Shown: positions 43,146-51,235 of the stretch, in pieces
Position numbering within the stretch: position 1 is the stretch's first letter
How the letters are laid out: each line of letters opens with the position of its first letter
NCBI RefSeq assembly: GCF_003313325.1
Contig: NZ_QMHQ01000002.1
Coordinates: forward strand, 682,001 to 746,000
Reading direction: 5' to 3'
DNA from: Pedobacter namyangjuensis
GTDB lineage: Bacteria; Bacteroidota; Bacteroidia; Sphingobacteriales; Sphingobacteriaceae
DNA: 64,000 bases
Notes under the pieces: generated by a model
Databases searched by the model: none
Seen by the model: only the letters and a program-made list of their open reading frames with translations
Told to the model about the DNA's origin: nothing
Translations under genes and position numbers: made by a program

Positions 43146-43821
43146 ACAATTCCTTTAGTTTGGCGGCCTCCTCCAGCGACCTTGCCCTTTGGATGCTCAA
43201 TAGGCCGCTTTCCCTGTTGAACCTTTTCAGGTCCTGCCAGTTCTGCTCCATCGTCTCCCCGGCCTGCACGATCAGCACCAGCCGCTCCCCGTCGGACATC
43301 TGGGTCTTGAAGGAGCCCACCACCGAGAGTATCCCGTCCACATTCTTCACGCTCTGCTCCAGGATCCCTGCATATACCTTTTCCATTACCAGCAGCTCCT
43401 GGGCGGAAAAATGCCCGGACCTTGAAAATAGGTTCCAGGCCCAGCGGTACTCCTCTACGATCCGCGCCTGCAGCCTTGCCAGCTCACCGAGCCTTCTGTA
43501 CTGGACGATGGCCGATTTCACCTTCCACAGCTCCTCATAGTACTGTCCGTACAGCTCCTTCTGCCTGCCGGTCCACTCGGCGATCTCCCCAAGTTTCAGC
43601 TTGGAGAGCTGGTTTTCCAGTACCTTCTGCGCATTCTGCAGCCAGATCGTCTCGTTCTGCAGCCGCTGCACCTTGAGGTCCATCGCCTTGATCACTTTTT
43701 TAACCCCTGCCTTGATCACCTCCAGAAAGGCCACCTGCGCATTTGCGCCCTTGGGCAAGGACACAAAAAGGGTCATCGCGGAAATCGGCAGGATGACCAT
43801 AAATTTTTTCATAGTTCCCAT
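43129..43821 (-). CDS. TraI-like (DUF4141-type) protein, paralogue C
   Basis: Protein of 230 residues with a signal peptide (ILPISAMTLFVSLPKGANAQ) and long amphipathic helices with coiled-coil character (KVQRLQNETIWLQNAQKVLE). The tail (VVGSFKTQMSDGERLVLIVQ, AAKLKELYGIDD) aligns with paralogues A and B. By position after traG it is the copy that best corresponds to TraI (DUF4141), a VirB5-like candidate that may line the pilus or outer channel. It overlaps paralogue B by 17 bp and is 62 bp after traG. Confidence 0.75.
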   Translation of the reverse strand: MGTMKKFMVILPISAMTLFVSLPKGANAQVAFLEVIKAGVKKVIKAMDLKVQRLQNETIWLQNAQKVLENQLSKLKLGEIAEWTGRQKELYGQYYEELWKVKSAIVQYRRLGELARLQARIVEEYRWAWNLFSRSGHFSAQELLVMEKVYAGILEQSVKNVDGILSVVGSFKTQMSDGERLVLIVQAGETMEQNWQDLKRFNRESGLLSIQRARSLEEAAKLKELYGIDD

Positions 43822-43883
43822 TATTTCAAATATTTAATTATTCCTAACTGAATAGTCCATGTAACGTCCGGATCAGGCGGCCG

Positions 43884-46355
43884 CTAACGGCCCCTCTCCC
43901 TGAGCTCCCCTGCCAGTACGGCAATGCCCTTTTGCATCGAGCCGTACCTGCGGGCGTATTCCCTTACCTGCATCTTTTCCTTTTCCTCGGTCGTGTAGCA
44001 CAGGTATTCCTCCAGGGACACCTCCGTTCTATAGACCTTGCTGGCCTGTCCGCCGATGGAAACGAACACCTCCTTGTATTTTCCTTTGGGATCGTTCGCC
44101 CGGTTGAGCGAGAGCACCTGCGCCTTTTCCTTGTCGGTCAGTCCCAGCAGCTCCTGGATCATATCGAACTTGTTCTGGTACTTGCGCTGGTCGAGCAGGA
44201 TCTTGCAGTCCGAGTTGTTGATGATCGCCTGTTTGACGATGGGCGAGGATATGATGTCCTCCACCTCCTGGGTGACCACGATCGCCTCCCCAAAGTGCTT
44301 GCGCACGGTCTTAAAGAGGTATTTGAGCTGCTCTGCCATCCCTTCCTTTGCAATCGCCTTCCATGCTTCCTCGCACAAAAACACCTTTCTTGTTCCCTTG
44401 AGCTTTCTCATCTTTGAAATAAAAACCTCCATAACGATCAGCGTCACCACCGGAAAAAGTATCGGATGATCCTTGATGTTGTCCAGCTCGAAAACGATAA
44501 AGGGCTGGGACAACAGGTCCAGGTTCTCCCTTGCGTTGAGCAGGTAGTCGAATTCCCCTCCCCGGTAGAACGGGGAGAGCACATAGAGAAAGTTCCTAAA
44601 ATCGAAATCCTTGTCCTTTACCCCTAGCCTGTCCATTTCCGCGGCGAAGCCGCTCTGCAAAAACTCATAAAAGGAATCAAAGCACGGAAAGACATCGGCC
44701 CTATGCTCAAGAAACCCGAAATACAGGCTCAAGGCATTGCTCAGGGCCACATATTCCGAACGGCGGAAGCTTTCATCGTCCTTTTTCCACAGCGCCAGAA
44801 GGAGCGTTTTGATCGATTCCCTCTTCTCGGTGTCCATCACCTCCCCTTCGCCTAGGTAAAAAGGATTAAAGGCGATCGGGCTTTGCTCGCTATAGGTAAA
44901 ATAGTAGCCGCCCATCAGCTCGCATAGCCCGGCATAACTGTGCCCCACGTCCACGATCACAACGTGCGCGCCCTGCTCGGCGTAGCTGCGCATCAGGTGG
45001 TTGGTCAGAAAGGACTTTCCCGAACCGGAGGGGCCAAGAATGAACTTGTTCCTGTTGGTCGCTATACCCAGCGCCAGCGGCTCGTCGGAGATGTCCACGT
45101 GCAGGGGCCTTCCAGAGAGCCTGTCGCCCAAGCGGATGCCAAAGGGCGAAACCGAGGACCGCTCGTTGCTTTCCAGATTGAACATGCAGCTGGCCTGTTC
45201 CAGAAAGGTGTCGAAGGTATCGTTCATCGGAAAATCCGCCTGGTTGCCCGGAAGTCCCGCGAACCAGACCTGCGCCTGGCCGTCGGTCTCGAGTTTGGCT
45301 ACCGCATCCAGCTGCGCCATGGCCGATGAGACCATATTGCCCAGCTCCTTGCGCTCTGCAGGATCCTCCGACCAGCACAGCACGTTGAAGTGCGCTTTCA
45401 CCGGAAGCCTTCCAGCTGCCGCCGCTTCGTTCAGGTAGTCGTTCACCGCATCCCTTGAGACTGCATTCTCCCTTGAATAGCCGCTTAAGGAGTGCAACCT
45501 TAATTTCTTGGCCTCCAGTTTCTTAAGCGTCGCTCCCACGTCGCCCAAAAAAACGTACTGGTTATAGATATGGTTCACCGGCAGCAACTGGCCAAGGGGC
45601 GATGCGAAGCCGATCGAGAACCTGCTCCTGTCGCTGGAATACTTCTCGTAGTTGATCCGCGGACCTACCATCGGGGGAAGCTCCTGGGCATCGGCCAGGC
45701 TGAACAGCTGGCAATGCTTTTCCCCGACCCTGATCCCTTCGCGCAGGTGGATGTCGTTCAGCAGCGAAGCCTCGCCCTCTGCCAAAAGGAAACAGTAGCG
45801 TTCCAGGACCCCCGGACTGTTGGCCGTTCCTGCAAGTGCGTCATCGTCCAGCCTTTGCATTTTCACAAAGCCCGAATCCTCCATCACACGCACCAACTGC
45901 CCCACCGAATCCAAAAACCGCTCGGACAGATCCCTACTGGTAAGCTGCAGGGGTGAGAGGTTCCTTCTCAGCACGTTGCTTAAAGCGGAACTTGAAAGCC
46001 TGCCGTTTACTGCTCTTTTGGTCAGATAGATATGGCAGTGGTGGTCCATGCATTCCCGCTCGCTGAAGAACCGCTCGGAACTCCTGGACAGAAAGCTGTC
46101 CGGGCATGCTTCAAAATCAGCCCTGAAGCTTCCCTTGGTAAACCAGTCCTGCTTGTGGAACACCGATCCTTCCGGCAGAAGGCGAATCGCCTTTACCCAG
46201 CTTTGGTGGTAGGCCTCGTATTCCCTGTCCGAAAGGCTGAAGATTTCCGGCAGGGCGACCTTAAAGCCCACCGTCAGGTCCCCCTTTCTGGAAAGGATGC
46301 AGTTATGCTCGATCTTATATACCGGCAGCACCGTTCTAGCCTCTACCATGCCCAC
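43884..46355 (-). CDS. traG: TraG conjugation ATPase (VirB4 type)
   Basis: Cytoplasmic ATPase of 823 residues that powers the type IV-like transfer apparatus. An N-terminal helical and strand domain (VLPVYKIEHNCILSRKGDLT) leads to Walker A ILGPSGSGKSFLTNHL at about residue 442. A Walker B-like stretch FLCEEAWKAIAKEGMAEQLK and the conserved IVVTQEVEDIISSPIVKQAI follow. It overlaps traF by 20 bp. The overall match to TraG of CTnDOT-type elements is clear and the active-site residues are intact. Confidence 0.95.
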   Translation of the reverse strand: MGMVEARTVLPVYKIEHNCILSRKGDLTVGFKVALPEIFSLSDREYEAYHQSWVKAIRLLPEGSVFHKQDWFTKGSFRADFEACPDSFLSRSSERFFSERECMDHHCHIYLTKRAVNGRLSSSALSNVLRRNLSPLQLTSRDLSERFLDSVGQLVRVMEDSGFVKMQRLDDDALAGTANSPGVLERYCFLLAEGEASLLNDIHLREGIRVGEKHCQLFSLADAQELPPMVGPRINYEKYSSDRSRFSIGFASPLGQLLPVNHIYNQYVFLGDVGATLKKLEAKKLRLHSLSGYSRENAVSRDAVNDYLNEAAAAGRLPVKAHFNVLCWSEDPAERKELGNMVSSAMAQLDAVAKLETDGQAQVWFAGLPGNQADFPMNDTFDTFLEQASCMFNLESNERSSVSPFGIRLGDRLSGRPLHVDISDEPLALGIATNRNKFILGPSGSGKSFLTNHLMRSYAEQGAHVVIVDVGHSYAGLCELMGGYYFTYSEQSPIAFNPFYLGEGEVMDTEKRESIKTLLLALWKKDDESFRRSEYVALSNALSLYFGFLEHRADVFPCFDSFYEFLQSGFAAEMDRLGVKDKDFDFRNFLYVLSPFYRGGEFDYLLNARENLDLLSQPFIVFELDNIKDHPILFPVVTLIVMEVFISKMRKLKGTRKVFLCEEAWKAIAKEGMAEQLKYLFKTVRKHFGEAIVVTQEVEDIISSPIVKQAIINNSDCKILLDQRKYQNKFDMIQELLGLTDKEKAQVLSLNRANDPKGKYKEVFVSIGGQASKVYRTEVSLEEYLCYTTEEKEKMQVREYARRYGSMQKGIAVLAGELRERGR

Positions 46356-46671
46356 CTCCCTTCAAACCGGTAAATATCCTTCGCGAGCAAAAGCGGATGT
46401 ACCGGGGAACTCCCCTTTTGGCCAGGTACTTGCCCAGCCCTGACGCCCCGAACCTTTTGGAAAGCCTTCCCACCACCAAAAAAAGGCCCGTCCCCAATAC
46501 CAGCACCATCGGCGCCAGCACAAAAATCGCCGTCCCTATGATGTACAGTGCCGCAAACAGCACCAGCAGCGAGACCAGCCCGGATGCCATCACCACGATA
46601 TAGACCCCCTTGAGCCCCTTGAACTCGATGGGCCTGGAAACGCCCTTGTTAACCTGATAAACAGTTGCCAT
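46336..46671 (-). CDS. traF: Conjugative transposon protein TraF (DUF4133)
   Basis: Protein of 111 residues. A typical start (MATVYQVNKGVSRPIEFKGL) is followed by two hydrophobic helices (YIVVMASGLVSLLVLFAALY, ILAPMVLVLGTGLFLVVGRL) and a basic tail. The layout corresponds to VirB3-like TraF. The stop overlaps the traG start by 20 bp and the start lies 15 bp after traE, as in the standard E-F-G order. Confidence 0.92.
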   Translation of the reverse strand: MATVYQVNKGVSRPIEFKGLKGVYIVVMASGLVSLLVLFAALYIIGTAIFVLAPMVLVLGTGLFLVVGRLSKRFGASGLGKYLAKRGVPRYIRFCSRRIFTGLKGGGHGRG

Positions 46672-46686
46672 TGCCAGTCCTCCCTA

Positions 46687-47019
46687 TTAAATCCCGAAGA
46701 ATGACTTGAGCACCGTAGCCACCACCACCAGAAAGATGCAGGAACCAAACCAGGCCGCGGCCACCTTGTTGGTGTCCGGCTCCCCAGCGTTCCACTTGTT
46801 GAACACCTTTACCGCACCAATGATCCCCACTACCGCGCCGATCGCGTACATCAGGTCGCAGCCTGTATCAAAATAGCTTTTCACCTTGTTGGTCGCCTCC
46901 TGAATACCGGCATTGCCGTCCTGGGCAAAGGCACCGTTGGCAAGACAAAAGGCCATCAAAAGCCCTATAAAAAACGAAGCCAGAAGAAACCTCGATAAAC
47001 CTGTAAAATTCATATCCAA
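46687..47019 (-). CDS. traE: Conjugative transposon protein TraE (DUF4134)
   Basis: Protein of 110 residues (a second ATG is two codons further in). A signal peptide (LLASFFIGLLMAFCLANGAF ending in AQ) is followed by ATNKVKSYFDTGCDLMYAIG, a hydrophobic segment (AVVGIIGAVKVFNKWNAGEP) and a final helix (CIFLVVVATVLKSFFGI). It is the VirB2/pilin-like DUF4134 family, expected to form the major subunit of the transfer conduit. It lies first in the E-F-G series, 21 bp after the 181-residue ORF. Confidence 0.93.
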   Translation of the reverse strand: MDMNFTGLSRFLLASFFIGLLMAFCLANGAFAQDGNAGIQEATNKVKSYFDTGCDLMYAIGAVVGIIGAVKVFNKWNAGEPDTNKVAAAWFGSCIFLVVVATVLKSFFGI

Positions 47020-47040
47020 TATTTTAAGACCATAAATAAA

Positions 47041-47586
47041 CTAATACCAAAGCTCGTCCAGTTCCGCCTGCGATATGGGAAATAGCGCGGCGTCGCGGAT
47101 AAATCCGTTGATCCTCCCGATGGATGGATGCCCAGCGAGCGGGCCATACCGTTGGCTGACCCTTTCGAGTTTTGCGAAGAACTCCGGCTTTCCCCCGCCA
47201 GACTCGGCCAGCTCGGCGAAAAGGATTTTAAGTTCCTCCAGCACATCGGCCACAAGCCCGATCTGCTCGTAGCGCTCCCCATCGTCCCTTGGAGAAAAGG
47301 TAAGTTCCGAACTGGACAGCATCCCTACACCTGGGGGAAGCCTGGACCCGCCCATCAGCGATCGGCCCGTTTCCCCCGCCGATTGTCCATGACCCTTTTC
47401 ACTACCTTTGCGACCGTCATCCAGCCGGCCGGTAACGTTTTGGTCAACGCTGGAGGAAACCGGGGAACCTTTCAGCAGGGCGTTTAGTTCAGGCCTGTAG
47501 CACAGCAGTGCTACAAGCAGGTACCACAAAAAACTCAGCAGCGCTGAAAAGAGCAAAAACTGCCCCCAGGAAAATTCTTGAAACAT
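47041..47586 (-). CDS. Membrane-anchored hypothetical protein heading tra operon
   Basis: Protein of 181 residues with one N-terminal membrane helix (FLLFSALLSFLWYLLVALLC), a Gly/Ser-rich flexible linker and a helical C-terminal domain (GLVADVLEELKILFAELAES, PSIGRINGFIRDAALFPISQ). Not recognised. It is the first gene of the tra operon and only 21 bp from traE, so it very likely takes part in transfer or its control. The 5' flank is gene-less. Confidence 0.65.
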   Translation of the reverse strand: MFQEFSWGQFLLFSALLSFLWYLLVALLCYRPELNALLKGSPVSSSVDQNVTGRLDDGRKGSEKGHGQSAGETGRSLMGGSRLPPGVGMLSSSELTFSPRDDGERYEQIGLVADVLEELKILFAELAESGGGKPEFFAKLERVSQRYGPLAGHPSIGRINGFIRDAALFPISQAELDELWY

Positions 47587-47868
47587 AACATTGAAATCAA
47601 CCCGGCAGCCCTATTGCCCCCGGAACAGAAGCAAAGGTGCAATGACGCGGGGTCCGGATGTGACAATCCCCTAGCCCATCCCCAACGAATTCACTGGGCG
47701 AGGCAAAGGAAGGTATGTTAAAGAAAGGAAAAGGTCGCTAATCGGAATGGGCGTGAGCGCATGGCACTACGGCTACCAGTAATTTTCTTTCAGGCAGGAA
47801 ATAAGCAGGTCTTTTAACGCGTTCCAGAGCGGAACGGCGATGCTGGAAATTCAGGAAAGTGCAAAAAA
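47587..47868. other. Gene-less upstream region of the tra operon
   Basis: About 280 bp. It must hold the tra operon promoter, but I found no clear promoter boxes, operator or oriT-like repeat here. G+C falls from the tra operon side toward the SusCD side. Confidence 0.4.
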
Positions 47869-47899
47869 AAAGTCCCCACCCTTAAAGGATGGGGACTTT
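47869..47899 (-). terminator. Terminator of the SusCD operon
   Basis: The stem AAAGTCCCCA-c-CC / GG-a-TGGGGACTTT has one mismatch and a 5-nt loop. Read on the minus strand it is followed by nine T. It lies 17 bp after the stop of the last SusCD-operon gene. Confidence 0.88.
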
Positions 47900-47915
47900 C
47901 CGCTCCAGCGGACGG

Positions 47916-48893
47916 TTATTTTACGGTTGCGTCCATCAACTTTACTTCAACTTCGTAGGTCCCTTCCATCTTAACCCTAAAGCCAAAGGCCGGATTGGCA
48001 TTCTGGTTGGGCATGCCATCTATGTTGATGAATGCCTTTGGAATCCTATAATAGATCAGGTAGCCCCAATCGGTGGTAGGAGTGATATATTTGACCAATG
48101 GAAATGGCGCCACCTCGTAGTCGCAGATCAATGCATCCTCGGTACTGGTCACCGGATTGAATTTCGCATGGGTCTCAAAGGTTGGTCTGTCGCCACGCTT
48201 GATCACCGCTCCCGCCTTGGGATTGAAAGCCTTTCCGTTTTTGTCGGTTATCTTTAGGATGACCCTGGCTCCATCGTTGCCCACCTTTTTACAGGTGATT
48301 ACCGGAGCCTTCATGGCAGTAAAAACCTCAGCATCAGTGGATCCGTTGGAAGCCTGGTAGGTTACCTCGAAAACATCGTCCACACTAGGTTCAATCACAT
48401 TGATTTGAGCAAATGCTGGATAAAACTTTGTTCCCCAGCTATTCGTCACCTCTAAATCGAATTCATATTCACCTAGTGGCAAATTAGCAGAAGCACGATT
48501 AAAGGCTATTTGTCCACTAACTTCGTTAAATTCCATTGGGGCCTTCACTACTTTTTCACGTTTGGCATTTAGCAAATCAACCGTGACATCCGTTTCCGGA
48601 TTAAAAGTCATACCGGGTTTAAAAACCAAAATTTCATATTGTTTAGTAAATTCGGCAGGAGCTGGTGCTCCCGTGGCTTTATTACGTAAGTTTAACATTT
48701 TAAACGTGAAAGGTGGGGTCGAACCATCTGCGTTAATTCGGTCAGATAGGGTCAACGGCATCCCTCTTTTAGCATTAATTATACGATCCTTATACCTAAT
48801 GGTATCGCTTAAAAAACCGGTTTCTAATTTCTTACACGCAAAAGCCATTACTATTAGGGCGAAAAGCATGTATATACTGTATTTTTTTTTCAT
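47916..48893 (-). CDS. Surface lipoprotein, DUF5007-like, last gene of SusCD operon
   Basis: Lipoprotein of 325 residues: signal MKKKYSIYMLFALIVMAFAC, Cys20 as lipid site, then KKLETGFLSDTIRYKDRIIN. The rest is strand-rich with Ig-like segments (ADGSTPPFTFKMLNLRNKAT, GEYEFDLEVTNSWGTKFYPA). It resembles the DUF5007-type proteins found beside SusC/SusD pairs in Sphingobacteriaceae; the exact family is my recollection and not certain. It is probably on the cell surface and may bind the substrate. It follows the fasciclin lipoprotein gene by 11 bp and ends at the operon terminator. Confidence 0.7.
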   Translation of the reverse strand: MKKKYSIYMLFALIVMAFACKKLETGFLSDTIRYKDRIINAKRGMPLTLSDRINADGSTPPFTFKMLNLRNKATGAPAPAEFTKQYEILVFKPGMTFNPETDVTVDLLNAKREKVVKAPMEFNEVSGQIAFNRASANLPLGEYEFDLEVTNSWGTKFYPAFAQINVIEPSVDDVFEVTYQASNGSTDAEVFTAMKAPVITCKKVGNDGARVILKITDKNGKAFNPKAGAVIKRGDRPTFETHAKFNPVTSTEDALICDYEVAPFPLVKYITPTTDWGYLIYYRIPKAFINIDGMPNQNANPAFGFRVKMEGTYEVEVKLMDATVK

Positions 48894-48904
48894 AGCAATA
48901 AGTT

Positions 48905-49606
48905 TTAGTTGGCCATTTTACCAGCATTAAAAAATAAACGTGGGCCATCTCTCAATACATGCAGTACCCCAGTGGTAGTAATGATGTTGGAAGTCTGGCA
49001 ATCTATCGAAATATCTCTTCGATCTTGTGCAATGGCTGATGGGTTAGCTTCTAAATCATCTCTTGTACCAATTACCTTAGTAAAATTTACATAATCTACA
49101 TAATCTAAGTAAGTACCATAATCATTAGCTCTCCTTAATTTAATCAACCAGGTGATTCCATTCATAGGGCCAAGTAGGCTATTAAACAACCTTCCTTCAG
49201 TATTTAACTGGTTTCGCGTAATTTTACCAGCAAACATGTACATCTTTAGAGAATCTTTCAATTCAGCTGGATTGATATCGGCGATAGAAAATTTGATGTT
49301 TTCATCCCCAACTTGAGTAATCTTCTCCTGCTTTTTGGCAGACACGTAATCTGCAGCACCGTAGTTCGTCGTTGCAAAAAAGGTAATGTTGCCATTTATC
49401 TCATCTTTCATCCCCGCTTGGTCGATGATTTTAACCAAGGAATCAAATTTTTTATTGCTCTTGAGGTAATCGTAAGTGGTCATATTTACCCTGCCACTTA
49501 AAATCTTGCCACCATCATTAACGTAATCATCTTTTTGGCAAGAGCTGATAGTGACTAAAGCCAAGATTGCTATTATACAAATGCCATATACATATTTAAT
49601 CTTCAT
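48905..49606 (-). CDS. Fasciclin (FAS1)-domain lipoprotein
   Basis: Lipoprotein of 233 residues: signal ending VTISSC with Cys23 as lipid site, followed by QKDDYVNDGG. Residues about 40-225 form a FAS1-like domain (TTYDYLKSNKKFDSLVKIID, GNITFFATTNYGAADYVSAK, NIITTTGVLHVLRDG). FAS1 domains mediate adhesion or carbohydrate binding. Its place, 14 bp after susD and before the last surface lipoprotein, makes it an accessory binding protein of the SusCD system. Confidence 0.82.
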   Translation of the reverse strand: MKIKYVYGICIIAILALVTISSCQKDDYVNDGGKILSGRVNMTTYDYLKSNKKFDSLVKIIDQAGMKDEINGNITFFATTNYGAADYVSAKKQEKITQVGDENIKFSIADINPAELKDSLKMYMFAGKITRNQLNTEGRLFNSLLGPMNGITWLIKLRRANDYGTYLDYVDYVNFTKVIGTRDDLEANPSAIAQDRRDISIDCQTSNIITTTGVLHVLRDGPRLFFNAGKMAN

Positions 49607-49620
49607 ATTTTTGCTGTTTA

Positions 49621-51231
49621 TTATATTTTACCTCTCCAATAAGTGGTTTGAGTTAACAGGTTGTTATTACTAAATAAATTTGGAAATACTGGCCAGTAAA
49701 AGCCTTCTTGATTAAACCTAGAAGTACTTAGCCAAGGCGCATAATCACCATATTTTCTCGTCCTCAAAAGGTCATAAAAAAGATGGCCTTCTAAAAACAA
49801 CTCTCTGCCTCGTTCCATTACATAACCGTTCATCACCTGATCTTTGGTTAAACTAGCCGCCAACATGGTACTCGCATCGGCTCCATTATGTTTTTTAGAG
49901 TCATTGATAATCCTGATAGCCGTAGGCAAATCATTTTTATACAAAGCGACCTCCGCCCTTAATAAATTCATATCTGCCAACCTAAAAATGATAATGTTAT
50001 TGCTTAAATAAGCATCTGTCTTTTGCGTCGGATTTCTATAAACTACATTGCTGTATTTAATCGTCGTAGGTTTAGCAGTATTAACATCGGTAAAGTTTTT
50101 ACGATACCTGATATCCTTGGTATCCGTTACGGTGGTGGTGATAGTTTTCCATTCCCAGGCCCATGCAACTTCATTCCACACCCAACCCATTGTAGTGGTA
50201 GTAACCGCAAAGTGGGAACTCAAATAACTGCCCGGCACAAAAGCGTATGGAATATTATTGTTCCAATATTCTTGTTTTAAAAACATTTTGCCGACACTTC
50301 TATTAGAACCCTCTAAATTGTCTTCACTGGCAGCAATTTCGAAAATGCCTTCGGTTGATTTGCCGATAAAGGTTTTATAGTAATTCGTGGTATCGTTTAA
50401 TCGGTAACCGCCCTTTTCAACCAATTGTTGCAAAGTAGTATCTGCACTATTCACATCCGCCATAATTGGCGTATTCGATGCCACATTTGTCATGGTAGCA
50501 CGCCATAAATAAAGGTGCGATAACAAAGCGTAAACAGAACCCTTGTTAGCCGTTACAGCGGCATCTGATGCCGATAAGTAACCCCAATTTAAGTTTTTTG
50601 CCGCTTCATGGCAATCGTTCTCCACCTGTTTTAAAATGTCTGCCTTAGGGGTACGAGCTAGATGAGGCGCGTTGATCGGATCATCGCTGTTGGTTACTAA
50701 AGGTACATCTCCCCAAACACGGCTTAGCATAAAATAAGAAAGCGCCCTAACAAAATAAGCTTGACCAATGATTTCCTTCCTAAATCGGATAGGATTGTTA
50801 ACATCATTTAACTGTTGATCAGTCATTTTAGGCATCTTGGCTAAGATAATGTTAGACATCGCAATTACTTTATAATATTTGGTCCAATCAGCAAAATTTT
50901 GCAAAGTGTAATTGCCGGATAGATCGCCTCTTTGTATGGCTTCGATACCATCACCCTCCGATTCTATTGTCATGTAAGCCGGAACCATCGCATCTCCATA
51001 GATATAATGACGTGGTCTTGCCAACCAATTTCCGCTAGACAAAACATCCCTCAACAGAGCATAATTACCCGCCATGGCAGCTTTAGCATCACGTCCGTTT
51101 TGCCAAAAAGCTTGGTCGTAAGTAGAATTTCGCGGCTCCTGGTCCAAAAGTTTTTTGCAAGAACTAAATATAAAGGCGCCAACAACTAGGCATAAACCGA
51201 TATATAGTATTTTTTTAGCTTTCATTTTCAT
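49621..51231 (-). CDS. SusD/RagB-like substrate-binding lipoprotein
   Basis: Lipoprotein of 536 residues: signal with lipobox FIFSSC, then KKLLDQEPRNSTYDQAFWQN, the usual SusD N-terminus with TPR-type helices (AAMAGNYALLRDVL, FRKEIIGQAYFVRALSYFML) and a C-terminal RagB/SusD domain (RLADMNLLRAEVALYKND, ERGRELFLEGHLFYDLLRTR). It forms the lid of the outer-membrane SusC channel and captures the substrate. Only 4 bp separate it from susC, so it is translated from the same transcript. Confidence 0.96.
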   Translation of the reverse strand: MKMKAKKILYIGLCLVVGAFIFSSCKKLLDQEPRNSTYDQAFWQNGRDAKAAMAGNYALLRDVLSSGNWLARPRHYIYGDAMVPAYMTIESEGDGIEAIQRGDLSGNYTLQNFADWTKYYKVIAMSNIILAKMPKMTDQQLNDVNNPIRFRKEIIGQAYFVRALSYFMLSRVWGDVPLVTNSDDPINAPHLARTPKADILKQVENDCHEAAKNLNWGYLSASDAAVTANKGSVYALLSHLYLWRATMTNVASNTPIMADVNSADTTLQQLVEKGGYRLNDTTNYYKTFIGKSTEGIFEIAASEDNLEGSNRSVGKMFLKQEYWNNNIPYAFVPGSYLSSHFAVTTTTMGWVWNEVAWAWEWKTITTTVTDTKDIRYRKNFTDVNTAKPTTIKYSNVVYRNPTQKTDAYLSNNIIIFRLADMNLLRAEVALYKNDLPTAIRIINDSKKHNGADASTMLAASLTKDQVMNGYVMERGRELFLEGHLFYDLLRTRKYGDYAPWLSTSRFNQEGFYWPVFPNLFSNNNLLTQTTYWRGKI

Positions 51232-51235
51232 AAGT

